Positions 63,534 through 64,000 of a stretch of DNA of 64,000 nt are shown in pieces. The notes under the pieces are model-generated. The model made no database searches and was not told where the DNA came from. It saw nothing but the letters and a program-made list of their open reading frames with translations. The position numbers and the translations under genes are program-made. Each line of letters starts with the position of its first letter. Position 1 is the first letter of the stretch. The DNA comes from Roseomonas xinghualingensis (GTDB taxonomy: Bacteria; Pseudomonadota; Alphaproteobacteria; Acetobacterales; Acetobacteraceae), in the NCBI RefSeq assembly GCF_025791835.1, contig NZ_JAOXLP010000016.1:1-64000 (forward strand). Direction: 5' to 3'.

Positions 63534-64000
63534 TCAGGTGCCGAAGGGGCGAACGCGCCAGATGGCGAAGGGAAGGCCGGCCGGGTCCAGGCGCATGTGC
63601 TGGTTCTTGCCGTGGAAGGCGAAGCGGTGGCCGTGCATCAGGTCCTCCACCTCCAACCCCGCATGGTCGGGCAGGCCCCAGTGCCAGAGCGGCAGCTCGA
63701 AGCCGCCCTCCTGCACATGGGAAGGATCCATGCTCACCGCCACCAGCAACACGTTGGAGCGGTCCGCCGTCGCCTTCTCATAATAAAGGATGTTGTCGTT
63801 CCAGACGTTCAGGAAGGTCACGCCGAGATGCGTCTGCAACGCCGGGTTGGCGCGGCGGATGAGATTCAGCCGCGTGACCTCATCCACGATGTCCCCTGGC
63901 CGCCGGTCAGGCCAGACGCGGATCTGGTACTTCTCGCTGTCCAGATACTCCTCCTTGCCCGGCAGCGGCGTCGCCTCGCAGAGTTCGAAACCCTGATAGA
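63534..64000 (-). CDS. glgE: Maltosyltransferase GlgE, C-terminal part (cut by window edge)
   Basis: The last 155 or so residues of GlgE, running off the right edge. Readable: [20 protein letters not shown], then [14 protein letters not shown]-like [32 protein letters not shown] and a terminal beta-domain ending IWRVRPFGT. GlgE adds maltose from maltose-1-phosphate to the non-reducing end of alpha-glucans. The catalytic barrel is outside the window. First visible gene of the operon. Confidence 0.9.
   Translation of the reverse strand, partial: YQGFELCEATPLPGKEEYLDSEKYQIRVWPDRRPGDIVDEVTRLNLIRRANPALQTHLGVTFLNVWNDNILYYEKATADRSNVLLVAVSMDPSHVQEGGFELPLWHWGLPDHAGLEVEDLMHGHRFAFHGKNQHMRLDPAGLPFAIWRVRPFGT

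Overview
The window is GC-rich, densely packed chromosomal DNA from an alphaproteobacterium. Plant-type glutamate-cysteine ligase, a COX15-type heme A synthase, a DUF1285-NUDIX-DUF6111-cca block beside a MoxR operon, an HWE kinase and TRAP uptake genes together point to Rhodospirillales, most likely Acetobacteraceae of the Roseomonas type. That placement is an inference from gene content, not from a marker gene. I see no tRNA, rRNA or CRISPR array. The only mobile DNA is a pair of broken fragments at the left edge.

Layout. 1-241: tails of a serine recombinase and an IS5-like transposase, joined out of frame. 255-5398 (minus): ABC exporter, DoxX, CCA-adding enzyme, DUF6111, CoA pyrophosphatase and DUF1285. 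5516-12221 (plus): MoxR ATPase, DUF58, BatA/DUF4159 protein and a VWA/amidotransferase-like membrane protein, followed by a lipoprotein and an ankyrin protein. 13641-24868 (plus): an eight-gene, translationally coupled chemosensory operon (CheW, CheR-TPR, CheW, MCP, CheA-REC, CheB, REC-REC-kinase, REC-PAS-kinase-REC). 25446-28587: a TRAP transporter of the 2-oxoacid-binding type. 28590-31819: two dynamin/Era-like GTPase genes around a DUF1330 gene and a divergent membrane protein. 31876-35902: 2-hydroxyacid dehydrogenase, aspartate dehydrogenase, a stand-alone receiver, aldo/keto reductase and an IalB-like protein. 36040-37553 (minus): glycosyltransferase plus a TVP38/DedA membrane protein. 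37729-43652 (plus): heme A synthase, a PAS-rich kinase, TldD, a TauE/SafE permease and a GNAT enzyme. 43654-47369: glutathione and ubiquinone synthesis, rRNA and protein methylation. 47481-49298: a convergent receiver and HWE kinase. 49373 to the right edge (minus): a seven-gene alpha-glucan/trehalose operon.

How the genes work together. The trehalose operon holds both the TreS-maltokinase-GlgE-GlgB route (trehalose to maltose to maltose-1-phosphate to branched glucan) and the GlgX-TreY-TreZ route (glucan back to trehalose), with MalQ to recycle short chains. It therefore encodes a nearly closed cycle between storage glucan and an osmoprotectant. The chemosensory operon has Wsp-like core parts but no separate CheY and no diguanylate cyclase. 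Two histidine kinases take the output position, which suggests receiver-controlled kinases like the CheA3/CheS3 cascade of Rhodospirillum centenum. One of its receiver domains has lost its phosphoacceptor.

Several intergenic regions carry perfect palindromes or hairpins that look like operators or bidirectional terminators. Start codons were chosen from overlaps and Shine-Dalgarno spacing; TTG and GTG starts are common here.
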